Shown here piece by piece: positions 34,241 to 46,223 of a stretch of 64,000 nt of DNA. The stretch is taken from positions 15,395,978 to 15,459,977 of the forward strand of contig CM043961.1 of NCBI GenBank assembly GCA_014529385.2, written 5' to 3'. The position numbers were made by a program, and so were the translations under genes. The number at the start of each line of letters is the position of its first letter. Within the stretch, counting starts at the first letter, position 1. The notes beneath the pieces are model-generated. The model was given only the letters and a program-made list of their open reading frames with translations. It did no database searches and was not told where the DNA came from. Source of the stretch: Adiantum capillus-veneris (Eukaryota > Streptophyta > Polypodiopsida > Polypodiales > Pteridaceae).

Positions 34241-34572
34241 CAGCCCGTCAAATCTAGAGTAAGAATTAAGTGCTTTGAGCAAGAATTAGCTACATTGCAA
34301 GAATGGCGTACCTGCATACAGACAAAGATCTACTATGAAAAGATGTTAAGATGTTGTGAAATGCTACAGCTAGAGAAGAGGCAAAGGGGTTTTGTCCACT
34401 ACATGCACTATCATGTAGACGTGGGTGTGCATATTTCTTGTACCCACAAATATAGGCATTGACCAATAAAGACGAGATTATAACCCGGTGGTTCTGATCT
34501 CCGTGCACCTCTAGACCGAGGTGTGCGGGGATTGGACATGACTAGAGAATGTGAGGTAGTTTATAGTGTGAA

Positions 34573-34615
<43 letters not shown>

Positions 34616-34679
34616 AAGACGAAGAATGCCAATAGAAGATTAAATTTGTTGTCCAGGTTATAAGGTTTTTACCCTCATT

Positions 34680-36481
34680 ATGAGTAGTGACGAGGATGTT
34701 GGGCCATCCAACCGAAACACCTATCTCTCAACGAGGATCTTATGTCCTTGTAATCAATGCAAACATGTTGTGCGACAGACAAGACGCGTTTCTTTGCAGC
34801 ACGTTCGCAAATTTGGCAAGTTCGATCCATATATTATAGATCGAGTTGTTGCCAATTATAACTCGTCGGACTCTGACACTGGCCAACATGCAACAATCTT
34901 GGAACCCAATAGACGTGTTCGCAAGTGCTTTGGTCAAGCAGCATATGTGAGGCCACAAGATGTAGCCTCTGACAGCTCGCGGAATGATCATACAGACTAC
35001 ATTCCCAACAAGGCAATGTTTGAGCCCGAGATTGATGAAATGATCGAGATGATCATGGATTCAGAAAGTCTTATCTATGATGATATGAAAAGTGAAGCCC
35101 ATATGCCATTGTCTAATGGAGCACGTGTGTTTAGATTGAAGGCGCTCCTGGTTCTTCTCAACATGCAGGCAAAGTTTGGATGGAGTGACACTAGCCTCAC
35201 ATCGCTTTTCAGGTGATCTATTACAATTAGTTTACTTTAATAAAAAACTCTAGATGTATAATGATCTGATAGATTTTTACACAATTGTACCATATTTTTT
35301 TCGTTGTGTAGATTGCTCAAAGAGGACATACTGCCGGCTGATAATCCCAAGAGGAAGCAAGAAAGATTTTGCGAAACTTGGGGATGGATTACAATTCGAT
35401 CCACGCTTGTCCTAACGACTGTATTCTTTTCAGAGGGGAATACATAGACATGGAGAAGTATCCGAAATGTGATTCCGAGAGATATCGAGTAGATCTCCAC
35501 GGAACAAAAATTCCGCAAAAGGTTTTGCGATATTTTCCTCTGGTTCCTCGCATCAAGCATTTCTTTGAATTTAAGTCCATGGCCACCCTAGCATCATGGC
35601 ATGAGGAGAATAAATCTTTGAATGGTGTGCTACGGATTCCTGCAGATTGCGCAGCTTGGAAACATATAGATGAAACATGGTCGGATTTTGCCAAGGAAGC
35701 TCGAAATTTGCGGTTAGGCATGGCTATGGATGGCGTAAATCCATTTGGTCAAAGATCAGCATCTGACAGTGTATGGCCCATTGTCATCGTCAACTACAAC
35801 ATCCCCCCGTGGTTGACTACGAAGAAGGGGCACCTATGGCTAAGCTTGATTATGCCGGGGCGATATAAAGTGAAGAATATGGATGTGTATCTTCATACAC
35901 TATTGGAAGAGCTACAATAATTGTGGATTGGCATAGAAGTGGTGGATATGAGCCGACACACAGGTCGACGGAATGCTTTGATCATACGCATTCTAATGTG
36001 GACCATGCATGACTATCCCGGACTAACAAAATGCTCAGGTGATTTACACTCCTCACTCAAACACTATAAATCTTGGTTTTTCTCAATCTTATCTATTATC
36101 ATGTGTATACATGCAGGGCTTCAAACAAGCGGATACAGAGCATGTGTCACATGTGGACTTAGACTGAATGCATGTAGGGCGCCCTCATTGAAGAATCAAA
36201 TCTGCGAAGGTCATCAAGCGTATCTTCCAGAGAATCATGTGTTACGCAACGGCTTTTTGGGAAGAGAGCCACTGAGGATGTTTGCACAAGCATGGTTAGA
36301 GCAAAAGGAGATGTGTGATGACGGTTTGCCCCCAGGGATGAAGAGACTAACTCTATGGTACGAGTTACCATACTGGACTCGACTCATGATCGATCACTTG
36401 CTCGATCGAATGCACATATTCAAGAATGTGGGTAATCTACTATGGGACCATCAGACACTACATACTAAACACCTGGAGTGA
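34680..36481 (+). pseudogene. CACTA TNP2-type transposase, interrupted
   Basis: Exon 1 (34680-35212) has a transposase-associated Cys segment (LCPCNQCKH) and AKFGWSDTSLTSLF. After an intron (35213-35311) it continues LLKEDILP, shifts frame near 35350, then gives YNSIHACPNDCILFRGEY, MAMDGVNPFG, VYLHTLLEELQ, TAA at 35918-35920, and MWTMHDYPG. An intron is likely at about 36037-36115, followed by SGYRACVTCGL and ELPYWTRLMIDHLLDRMHI. This order is that of TNP2 (DDE-class) transposases, which cut the element's termini. The frameshift, the stop and the lack of the usual C-terminal part make it a pseudogene. Confidence 0.88.
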
Positions 36482-36482
36482 A

Positions 36483-37171
36483 GTACCGAGTGATTTAAAA
36501 GACAGAGTCATCAGCATGCTTCATGATGAGTTTCTCGTTCCAACCTGGGATGACCGCTTCAATGAAGACCTGATGAAGGTTCGAATGCGCGAATACTGCA
36601 AGCACGAGCGTTTCGAAGTGCAAAAAGCAATCAAGCATGGGTGGAACAGACCAGATTGGCTGGCCAAAGAATTTTGGAAGAATGCGAAGAAAGCAGCGTG
36701 CGAGAATCCCAAAAAGTGGAAGCAACAAAAGGAGGCATCCAGAGCGCGAGTAGAGGCAGGGAGCTCGCACTACTTGGAGAGCGGCGGGTGGGCATCATTT
36801 GAGGCCGATTTTGTAAGTGTTTTTACATTGCTCTTTATGTTTGATAGTTTAGGGTTTAGGGTTTTTAAATTCTAACATAATGGATTCTTTGTATGTTTTG
36901 ATAGTGGTCGATGACAGGACGTGACCCCACACCATACGAGCGCGAGTACGCAGGCAGGAAGGGCTTAAACGCCCTGATGGACATTCTGAGTTCTCGTGGC
37001 GGCATGGTTAGTATTAGGGTTTACTCTTTTCTATTTGTTGTATTGTTTTATAAACGTCACTATATGTTTATACTTACAGAAAGCTGTCTTTTTTTTTTCA
37101 AAATTCGATAGATACGCCGATTGGACGCGATGAGACGTCTGATTAGACGATGTCAGTCTAGCCATAGCTAG
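36483..37171 (+). CDS. CACTA second gene (Transposase_24/TnpA-like), spliced
   Basis: The frame reads EVPSDLKDRVISMLHDEF, then a basic, Trp-rich helical region (WLAKEFWKNAKKAACENPKK), then EAGSSHYLESGGWASFEADF. It fits the plant Transposase_24 pattern, the putative accessory protein that binds subterminal repeats. Three exons join in phase 0: to 36812 (GT donor), 36905-37006, and 37112-37171 (stop TAG). The second exon holds GRDPTPYEREYAGRKG. The 5' end is unclear: the open frame begins at 36426 or earlier and no start is certain. No stop or shift is seen in the joined part. Confidence 0.65.
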
Positions 37172-37534
37172 ATAGCATTAGTTTCTTTTTTTCATAGCAT
37201 ATGCATCATGAGACGACTTCCATACGTCTTTTTGAAAACCATGTATATTTTTTCAATAATGACAATGGTGTTGTAACTATACATTTGCAAAGTTTAACAA
37301 TCAAGTGATTTTGCCTATGATGTATACAATTGTCATTGATTTACTTTCATCTATTTACCTTGTCACTTTTGTATCTTTATTCTACAAACAATACTATGGA
37401 TGATGGAGTTAATGGTTATATTGTCTTGTGTGTGACTACTTTGGGTCTATATCTACCCTTGCACTTTTTTTCAAAGGTGAATCAATTAATGAAACATTCC
37501 AAAAAAAAATTCTCTTGGACGTCGCTATATAAGG

Positions 37535-37764
37535 CTCTGCAGCGTCGCTATAAACATTGCTATAGATGGCTTGTAAACATCGCTATGATCGTTGCTATAA
37601 GCGTCGCTGTATAGCAATGACTATAGAGACGCATATAGCGACATTTATAGCGATGTTCCCATATCGACGTTGTTAGCGACGGTCTTAGCGATGCCGGGGG
37701 TTATAAAAACCCAATGTATCTTTGTCGCTAACAACGTCACAAGAGCACACAACCTCTGGTAGTG
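37535..37764 (+). repeat. CACTA right subterminal repeats and terminus
   Basis: At least nine variants of (C)GTCGCTA / TAGCGA(C/T)G lie in about 200 bp, ending in ACCTCTGGTAGTG at 37752-37764. Confidence 0.9.
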
Positions 37765-39225
37765 TACGGCATCGCCAAGAGTCAGTTATGCCATCTGCTC
37801 CTCCTCATAATAGACCTTCATCCATAGTTCCAGGTTGGACAAGCTATGGTCAACTGCTCTATCGGTCACTATTTTCCACACTGCCCAATGGGACCCCCAC
37901 TTGCACACGCCCTAGTAGCGCAATCCCCACAGGATTTGTGGCCACCAAGAACCTAAATCTTGACTTGAATTACTCCATATTAACTTATTCTCTATGTCAT
38001 GACACACCTGAACTTACTGGTTGGTCATACTATGTTTTAATTTTGCACAATCTACTATGTGTTTGCCACTATGTTTTTTTTTTTTGGTAATTTTTGAAGG
38101 CAAGTCAATCGATGGTGGTTAATCTTTTATTGATTTTTTTTTTCTTCTTCATAATATTCTAAGTGAAAATATTACGAAGGGCATAATGACCTTTGAAGTA
38201 AAGACACTTGGGGTTTTCTATAAATAGCAAGAAGAATACTAGTTTCATTCATTCATTCATGCGTAAGTCACGCTAATTAAGTATCAATTTTCTAAATTTA
38301 TTCCTTTAGTTTTCTCTCATTTACATATTTATCATGCCTAGGGAAAATTGCGAACAACGCGATTGGCGTGTTCAACCCCCTCCCCGTGTTGACCCCATCA
38401 ACAACATGTATGCCAATTACATTCTCAACAATGTATATGCTATGAATGATGTATGCACATCATAGAGTACACACAACTACACGGATGCTCTCCGTGCAAT
38501 CGATGAGGTCACAAGCTCAATATTCAACGCCATGTAAAACCTTGATTTCAATGTACATCCAACCGAAGGGGATAATGATCAAGTTGCCACACTAGCCAAC
38601 AATGCAAGTATGATTTGGGAGGGACATGGTTTTCTCACCCCACAGGAGTGTGCATCCTTTCAACAACACGTGGAGGCTTGGTATAAGTGTGGATGGCATA
38701 CATTTCTGTGCAAGGAATAGCCAATGGAGACAACAACAACAACTAGATCTCACCTTTCCTCGCGAGTGTTAGAGAAACAAGGCCTTGACACCATACTAGC
38801 ATATTGTACTATTTTTTCTCCATATCTATCTTATTGTAGTTTTTATTTTAAGTTGTGTACTTTAAACCCTTTTAATATTAGTATGTGGGTTTCTTATTGG
38901 AGTCTATAAATGTTATTCAAAATCGAATTTCATTATTATGGAGTGTGAACCGTTGAAATTGATTTGTTGCAAAGACATTTTGTGCATGTATCATTGTTCG
39001 GTTGATGGCATGATGTTTGAAAAGAGTGTGTGCGCTCTTCTATGGGTATATTTTCCATGTTTGTATACAAATGTGCATGTGTACGAGTGCTAACAAGTGT
39101 GACAAAATATAAGGACACTTATCATGTTGGTGGTTAATCTTGTTGCCCAACAACATTTGAGAAGACAAGTCGCGTGTATGAGTGAGAGGATAGTGAGAGA
39201 GAGACATTGATAAATTATGAATGTT
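37765..39225. other. Unassigned stretch right of the CACTA element
   Basis: A small frame at 38334-38465 starts MPRENCEQRDWRVQPPPR and is followed, after stops, by NPTEGDNDQVATLANNASM and GFLTPQECASFQQHVEAWY (about 38562-38717). These look like pieces of one decayed gene, but I do not recognise it. The rest is AT-rich with nothing supported. Confidence 0.35.
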
Positions 39226-39228
39226 TGA

Positions 39229-39232
<4 letters not shown>

Positions 39233-39282
<50 letters not shown>
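39233..39282. repeat. Microsatellite (GA)n
   Basis: About 25 GA units. Confidence 0.95.
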
Positions 39283-39283
<1 letters not shown>

Positions 39284-40983
39284 GGAGGATCAAGAGAGAG
39301 AATAAATTTGAGAAGGGAGAAAGAATCTTCTTGGAATCTGCTCATCGAATTCCAAAAAAGCGCTCGGTGAAAAATGCTCGCCAAAAAAATTATGTCCTCC
39401 TTAATGTGAGCTTCATTACCATTTAAGACATGGCTGGAGGAGTTTCATTGAAGCCTGTATACAATTTTACCATAGTGAACCTCTTGCACATATCCTTACT
39501 CCTTTCCTCGCATCATATTCTTTAAGCTTTGCTACTGCTTTCTACAATGTGCATGGACAATACAATTAGCTTTTCTTTCCATGAAAATGTTACAGGTAAC
39601 CAAGTGCATGTAATTCTTGTAAACTTGTATAATGCAATCTAGGGATACTAGGGTTTAGAGTCTAAACAACATTCACCAGTGGACATTGACATATCATGGC
39701 TACTAGCCTATTTGGAGGTAAAAAGAGCTGTCATGAACAACCAAGTAACACCAGTTGACAATCCACTATCTATGTCTCTTGGAAGTAGGAGTATAAGTTC
39801 AGAACACTAAGAGACCCTAAAAACATAACTCTATTTAAACATGGAGGTATGAACCAAAACTCAAACACAACCAACTTACACTTCAATTCACCAATGACCT
39901 TCTCTTGGTAAGAGGTAAGAGACATTGACTCAAGCACAACTGGCGAATTCTAAGTAAGATACCATCTATTCTCACTTAGAAGTAAGAATGTTTGCTCAAA
40001 AACAACTAACCAATTCCTATTGTATGCCCTAACTACAAATAGTGCCTACTTGGAGGTAAGAGTATCATCTCATAACAACCAAGAGGTTTGTTTGGTGCAC
40101 TACTCTTGTCCACTTAGGAGTAAAAATGAAGGTTTAGAACAACAAAAATAACTCCTCCCACCAAATAAATCTTAGAAGTAAGAGTAAGTGCTCAAACAAC
40201 CAAGAGACCAATTACTACATTGTTGTCCAAAAAATAATTATCAAGAGGTTAACTAAATTTCTACCATAATCACCCCTATTTCCAGTACTAATCCTCAACA
40301 TTGTAAACCAATATGATGTGTTAACCCTAATGCTTCAATTATGAGTAGGGAAGAAATTGTTTATGCCACACCAATGATAGTAATGCCAATGGTTTTCCAA
40401 TGACATCAACTATTTTTAGGTATCAAAATTGAACATGGAGATAAAATTCTTCAAAGCTCATTTATGTTCAATATTGTTATTTTTCAATATTCAAGCTACA
40501 TTTAAGTACAAAATTTATGATTTCATTTTTTTAAAAATCAATTTAATGAATTTTTAAATGAAAATCTCTATACCTTTCACTACTTGGGTTAACCTTGCAA
40601 CTTAGAGAAAATGAGGGATGTTAAAGTATATAAAATTGATAATATATATACCCATTTATAACCATCAATGACCTTATCGATTGATATGTAAGAACAAATA
40701 TGAGATTTTGAAAAACAATGATGTATCATCATATAGTATATTTGAATAATATAGTTGAATTTATTATACAAAAATTATTCGTGTTTGAAATGTTTTACAA
40801 ATAATGTATGATGCAACCTAGCCAAACGAGTATAACTATCAAAGAGTAGAAATTTACCTTAAGGCTACAAGTTACAACCTCATAAAAACTCCCACTTCTC
40901 ATTTATCACCTATACACCTTGTTGTTGGGCTTGTTCCCTAGCATCATACAACCATCTTAGACTCATGAAAGAGGGAAAGCTCT
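39283..40983. other. Non-coding stretch with degenerate 60-75-bp repeats
   Basis: Between about 39700 and 40220 the theme 'CACTT(G/A)GAGGTAAGAGT...CTCAAACAACCAA(G/C)' recurs with heavy drift; it resembles the 27470-27920 repeats in its 'CACTTGGAAGTAA' word. The remainder is AT-rich with no gene. Confidence 0.5.
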
Positions 40984-41430
40984 GTTATGGAATTGGTATT
41001 TTACTATTTATTGCAGCTGACAAGTGGGAAAGGCTTGACCGATCTAGGCCTATGCAAACAGATATATATATTTTATGTACATTCTATTATTCAAGTGCTC
41101 TTTTATGAGCTTTGGCCATTTATGACCGGCCAGCCAGTTTGTACTCACTTTGACCATTCAAGAATGGGGGGAGATTGCACCCGGTGTCTGCGTTGTTTTT
41201 CTCTCCTCTCCACTCTTCTCTCTCGCCGTGCTAGCGTAGCACTCCGCTCTAGGAGGTGCGCCTGCACGTGCTCTCTCACTCTCTATCTCTCTCTGCTCGT
41301 GTACAATTTGATTATATGCTCATAGGATTCAAAAGGTATACAATTTTATTGGTTTTATGGCTTGCAGTGTGTTCCTTTTGGTATTTTTGCAGGGCCACCA
41401 CGTTCTCTGTTTGTAGCAATGGTATTAGAG
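40984..41430 (+). mobile_element. Possible decayed Copia LTR plus PBS
   Basis: TGTTATGG at 40984 could be an LTR start. A TATA-like stretch lies at about 41060, and TGGTATTAGAGC at about 41419, preceded by 'GCAA', resembles the initiator-Met PBS used by the two Copia elements here. No second LTR or coding region follows, so this is tentative. Confidence 0.3.
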
Positions 41431-41711
41431 CTATGACTTCGCAATTGGACATGCAACAGTGATGGCTATGGAGATTATTGTGAACAAAGATAAGTTATGT
41501 TCACTTGCACTTACTTTTTCTTTTTTTAAAATTGTGTATATGTGATTGTTATGAATCTCCTTGAATCATAAGGATTTCAAATTAATTAGGGATGTTATAT
41601 TTTTGTAGTTGAATGAAAAACTATATAGATAAAGATAATTAGTCATATGATAAGTATAGTTTAGAGCATAATATTAGTGAATCCGATGCATGCAATCAAG
41701 CGATATCTGAC
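41431..41711. other. Non-coding spacer
   Basis: AT-rich, no motif recognised. Confidence 0.5.
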
Positions 41712-42125
41712 TAGTTTCTCTCGAGGTAGAAGAAGAAGAGTTGAGCTTAGTGTCGTGTGAAGCTACCCCAAGAGACCTTCAACACCATCCCCTAATTAAC
41801 AAACTTCTATAGGCTAAGTTTAACGAAAATGAACACAAATCGGTGCTGCTGGTAAACCATTGGCTGCACTAACGTTTGTGGCGACGTCCATAACCAGCAC
41901 ATAGCAACAATATTGCTGCAAGTTGTAAACTGCCACCAACCAGTAGAGGGTTGTTCCTTGCCAACCCCTAGTACTACCCCACAGCTTCCCAAGGCTGCTT
42001 GGCTTTCAATGCTACATGTCACTAAAATTTCATGGGACTTACATGAAGGGTAGGAATCGTACCCATCACCTGAGGGTTCAGGAGCAACTCCTACCATCTA
42101 GCCAATCCACTCCAAGAGGATTCTT
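41712..42125 (-). mobile_element. tRNA-derived SINE, second type
   Basis: On the minus strand, 42104-42094 is TGGCTAGATGG (A box) and 42063-42053 is GGTACGATTCC (B box, one mismatch), a clear tRNA-like head. A ~250-bp body follows, and the 3' end reads AAGGTCTCTTGGGGTAGCTT, then CACGACACTAAGCTCAACTC and (TTC)n. This tail is the same in kind as that of the 33-kb SINEs (GGTCTCTTGGGATAGTTTCC, (TTC)n), although head and body differ. Confidence 0.78.
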
Positions 42126-42713
42126 ATCCACTACGCACCCCCTTGCACTAAAAAAATTTACTCCTTGTTGCTACTTGCAATGAGTTCCTTCGAAGCACCT
42201 CGCCAGCTCACGCATCCCCTATCCCGTCAGTGCGCTGGTCGTCCGAGCCACCGGCAGTTGTCATCTCATCACCCCTAGTCATGCCCCGTAAATTTTCCTT
42301 TCCGTTTTCACCTCAATCCTTTTCAATGCAAATCTCTTGGTGATTCTCTTTTAAAAACCCATCCAATATCGTAGCAACCACTGCTAAAAAGAAACCTAGG
42401 TTTAGTGTAATCCCACTACAAATTTTAAGACTTACCTCTAAGTTTTATATTTGAAGGTGAGAAAACCTAGTGTAATTTGGTGTACATACCTTCAAATTTT
42501 GTCAATTTACCTCTATTGTTTCTCATATGTAAGTTTGCCAAGTTTTTGGAACAACATTTTTTTTCGGGCACTGGTGGGTGTTCCCTCTTTCTGCAACAAC
42601 CCTCTAAACATCCCTTCCTACCTTCGCTACCCTCGACGCCTCCTACCCTCTTTCTCTAGCAATCCATCTCCTCGTGGATCTCCCCCTCCTCCAACAACCC
42701 TCGATTATACACC
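42126..42713. other. Non-coding stretch up to the Copia insertion
   Basis: C/T-rich sequence with short frames only. It ends in the target site ACACC. Confidence 0.5.
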
Positions 42714-42905
42714 TGTTGGGGTATAAAGCCCAATGTGGTCGCCCAAGTAAGTGGGCGGGCCGCCAGGTATGTACACATATTCTTTTGTAAAAACCTAATA
42801 AGAACTCACTATGCTCTACACATTACAGTAGAGCGAGTTCACCATATCGTCGTGCTCTTCTTCTCGCACTCTCTCTCGTGTCGCACTTCCGCTCGTACTC
42901 CTTCA
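42714..42905 (+). repeat. 5' LTR of young Copia element
   Basis: 192 bp, begins TGTTGGGGTATAAAGCCC, ends GTACTCCTTCA, followed by AC and the PBS. Confidence 0.96.
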
Positions 42906-43403
42906 ACTGGTATCACAGCTCAGATCGAGGCTCGGGGCAGCACTGCAGGAGGCTAGAGTCACCAACTCAGATTGGAGTGAAATTTGACAGGCGAAGACAC
43001 AGCCCCAAATCTCGTGGGTAAGCCCTAAGGGCTTGGTGTTGTCAGAATTTCATTCTGAGGTCATCTCGGCCACCGTTCGGCTTCGACAAAGGTCTGCGCA
43101 GGCCATTTTCGGCTACGTGGTCTCGACGGGTGCAGATCCGACTCTGCAAATTTGGGGTTTTCGGCCTACGACTACAGGTGCTGAGGATATCGACACTCCT
43201 AGAGTGTTGATTTGTGGCTGTCTACACATCGAAGGACGGCTCACAGTTCTTGGAGGCGTGTCACATATGACACGGGCGCATCTACACACAGACTGTAGGC
43301 GACATCCACTAGTTCATCAGGTTGATATTGGTTCAGAGGTCAGTTTACAGGGGAAACTCTGCCGAATTTTTCCCAGGAAAGTAAACTACTGTGAAGCGTA
43401 GCT
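42906..43403 (+). other. Copia leader with PBS and an upstream open frame
   Basis: It begins with the PBS TGGTATCACAGC (42908-42919). A 122-residue open frame (43033-43401) stops two bases before the gag start; it has no recognisable domain and is probably incidental leader sequence, though its exact abutment could affect translation. Confidence 0.6.
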
Positions 43404-46223
43404 ATGGCTGGATCACAGGACACTGCTCTTTACAATATCAAGAAGCTGGATGGAACCAATTTCCCATTGTGGAAGCAGCAGATTTGGCACGTGTTGGTAC
43501 AAAAGAAGCAGATAAAACCTATAAAGCTCAAGGGGATTAAACCAGAAGATATGGACGAAGATGAATGGAGCGAAATGGATGAATTGGCACTTTCTACCAT
43601 TATGCTGACTTTGGCAGAAAGCGTTTACTTCAATGTAGCAGACGAGATGTCGGCTTATCAAGCATGGTTAAAGCTGAGTGATCTTTATGAGAAGCAGAGT
43701 GCAGCTTCACAGGTATACTGGCTTAAGAAGCTTGTTGACTTGAAGATGAAAGAAGGGAAACCTATGTCCAATCATCTGAATGAATTCAACACAATCTATA
43801 GTCAGTTGTCAGCTCAAGGTGTCAAGTTTGATGAACCTGTTAGAGCTATGTTCCTGTTGATCACATTGCCGGAAAGTTGGGACACTTTTCGCCCAGCTTT
43901 GAGTAATTCTGCACCTTCACATGGTTTGAACATAGCAAGTGTAGAAGGAAGTCTGCTTACTGAAGAAACCAATAGAAAGATAATGGACAAAGGCAAAGGA
44001 ACAGCCTTAGTTGTCAGGGGAAGGACCAAAGAAAAGTACAAAGGTGGAAAGAGGAATCAGTCTCGTAGCAAGTCCCGCAGTGCTAAAGGCAAGAGTGACA
44101 TAGAATGCTACCATTGTGGCAAGAAGGGTCACATGAAAAGAGACTGCAGAGAATGGAAAGCAGAAAAAGGCAAAGAGAAAGCTGAAGACCATGGTGAGAA
44201 GAACAAGTCCTCAGTGAAGATTCAAGAAATAAATGTGACAAACATTGTTGCAGAGGATGACAGTCTAGTGTCAGGAGACATCTACTTCTTGAAGAATACA
44301 ATGGACTCAGCTCTTCTTACAGCATCTGATGGAAATGCACTGAGTGACTGGATTATAGACTCAGGGGCATCACTTCATGTGTCTCCAAACAAGGAGTGGT
44401 TTACTTCTTATGTGACCACTAAAGATCATGTTCGGCTAGGCAATGGGCAGACATGTGAGATCTTAGGTGTTGGAGATGTTCAATTGAAGTTTCAGAATGG
44501 CTCTTCTTTCACGCTGAAGAATGTGAGACATGTTCCCGCAATTACAAAGAGCTTGATCAGCACAGGTTTACTTGATGATGCTGGATACGTCACCACTTTT
44601 GGACAGAACATGTGGAAGATATCCAAGGGTTCTATGACAGTAGCACATGGAGTAAAGTCTGGAGGACTTTACATGATTTATGTATCAAATGTCTCTAAAA
44701 ATATAATCAATGTAACCGAGCAGCCGAACGTTTCTTTGTGGCATAGCCGGTTAGGACATATGTCCAAGAAGGGAATGGAAATCTTGTCTCGTTCTGGTTA
44801 TTTGCCTGGCTTTTCATTTAATGATTTTGAATTCTGTGAACATTGTCTGTATGGTAAGCAAACACAGCAGCCACATAAGCATAGAAGCAGTAGAAGAGAT
44901 ACACAGTTGGCACTTGTTCATAGTGATTTGTGTGGACCTATGCCTAACTTATCTCTAGGGGGAGCTTCTTACTTTATGACATTTATAGATGATTACTCGA
45001 GGAAAGTATGGGTTTACTTTCTCAAGCACAAGGATGAAGCGTTTGGTGTTTTCAAAACGTTTGTGACACTTGTGGAGAATCAGAGTGGCAAGAAGCTTAA
45101 ATGCTTACGCACTGACAATGGTGGAGAGTATGTTTCAAAGGCCTTTCAGGACTTTTGTGAGTCAAAAGGTATAAAACGTGAACTTACTGCTCCTTACAAT
45201 CCTCCTCAAAATGGTGTTGCTGAGAGGATGAATAGGACCATACAAGAGAAGGTCAGAAGTATGTTGTCTAATGCACAGCTGCCAAATGGGTTTTGGGTTG
45301 AAGCTGTATCAACAGCTGTTCATCTTGTAAATAGATCTCCTAGCAAGGTTTTGCAGAAGGATTCAGTGCCAGAGATGGTATGGTCAGGCAAAATGCCCTC
45401 ATACAAGCATCTCAGAGTCTTTGGCTGTGAGGCATATACTCACGTTCCAAAGGAATTTAGGAACAAACTTGAGCCAAAGAGTAGAAAGTGCATCTTTCTA
45501 GGCTATGGTAATTCTGGTGAGATGGGGTACACACTTTGGGATCCCGAATCCAGAAAGGTTGTCCGCAGCAATGATGTTCACTTTAATGAATCCAAATATC
45601 ATTCTAAACCAGAGAGGGTTGAGGAGATTAGAAGAGTTGTCTTCCAAGAAGATGGACCTGCACGTGCAAGACAAAATGTCAGGGCTAAAGAGGAGCAAGG
45701 ACAGGATAGAGTGGAACCACAGGTTGTGGCTGAGCCTGAGCCACCTATTGTGCGTAGATCTGGACGTGTCACGCGACCTCCTGATAGATTTGTTCCATCT
45801 ATGAACTATGTCATGTTGACTGATTGCAATGAGCCTTCATGTTACAAGGAAGCAATGCAAATGAAGGACTCCGGGAATTGGCAATTGGCCATGCAGTCAG
45901 AGATGACAGCTCTGCATAAAAACCAGACATGGAAGCTAGTTAAATTACCACGGGGCAAAAAGGCTCTACCCTGTAAATGGGTTTACAGGTATAAGATCAC
46001 CGCTCATGATAGTCAGCCAAAGTACAAAGCAAGGCTTGTTGCCAAGGGCTTTAAGCAAGAACAAGGCATTGACTTTGATGAAGTCTTCTCTCCGGTGGTC
46101 AAGATGACTACATTGAGATGCTTTCTTGCATTGGTTGCCATATTAGATTTGGTGTTGCACCAAATGGATGTCAAGACAGCGTTCTTGCATGGTGATTTAG
46201 ATGTGGAAATTTACATGCAGTAG
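43404..46223 (+). CDS. Copia Gag-Pol: Gag, protease, integrase, start of RT
   Basis: The start is MAGSQDTALYNIKKLDG. Gag (UBN2-like) fills residues 1-220, with the CCHC knuckle CYHCGKKGHMKRDC at 235-248. The protease has DSGASLH at about 319. The pre-integrase motif WHSRLGHM is at about 445. Integrase has Asp 507 (HSDLCGP), Asp 571 (TDNGGEY) and Glu 607 (GVAERMN), a DD35E triad. RT begins with KWVYRYK, ARLVAKGF and MDVKTAFLHGDL. The frame ends at TAG (46221-46223) inside RT, in the place of the family's Gln before 'PEGF', so the product would lack active RT and RNase H. All domains before the stop look intact. Confidence 0.95.
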   Translation: MAGSQDTALYNIKKLDGTNFPLWKQQIWHVLVQKKQIKPIKLKGIKPEDMDEDEWSEMDELALSTIMLTLAESVYFNVADEMSAYQAWLKLSDLYEKQSAASQVYWLKKLVDLKMKEGKPMSNHLNEFNTIYSQLSAQGVKFDEPVRAMFLLITLPESWDTFRPALSNSAPSHGLNIASVEGSLLTEETNRKIMDKGKGTALVVRGRTKEKYKGGKRNQSRSKSRSAKGKSDIECYHCGKKGHMKRDCREWKAEKGKEKAEDHGEKNKSSVKIQEINVTNIVAEDDSLVSGDIYFLKNTMDSALLTASDGNALSDWIIDSGASLHVSPNKEWFTSYVTTKDHVRLGNGQTCEILGVGDVQLKFQNGSSFTLKNVRHVPAITKSLISTGLLDDAGYVTTFGQNMWKISKGSMTVAHGVKSGGLYMIYVSNVSKNIINVTEQPNVSLWHSRLGHMSKKGMEILSRSGYLPGFSFNDFEFCEHCLYGKQTQQPHKHRSSRRDTQLALVHSDLCGPMPNLSLGGASYFMTFIDDYSRKVWVYFLKHKDEAFGVFKTFVTLVENQSGKKLKCLRTDNGGEYVSKAFQDFCESKGIKRELTAPYNPPQNGVAERMNRTIQEKVRSMLSNAQLPNGFWVEAVSTAVHLVNRSPSKVLQKDSVPEMVWSGKMPSYKHLRVFGCEAYTHVPKEFRNKLEPKSRKCIFLGYGNSGEMGYTLWDPESRKVVRSNDVHFNESKYHSKPERVEEIRRVVFQEDGPARARQNVRAKEEQGQDRVEPQVVAEPEPPIVRRSGRVTRPPDRFVPSMNYVMLTDCNEPSCYKEAMQMKDSGNWQLAMQSEMTALHKNQTWKLVKLPRGKKALPCKWVYRYKITAHDSQPKYKARLVAKGFKQEQGIDFDEVFSPVVKMTTLRCFLALVAILDLVLHQMDVKTAFLHGDLDVEIYMQ

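Noticed and set aside
43033..43401. 122-residue frame just before Copia gag
   Set aside because: No recognisable domain, and it lies in the untranslated leader; kept only as a note.
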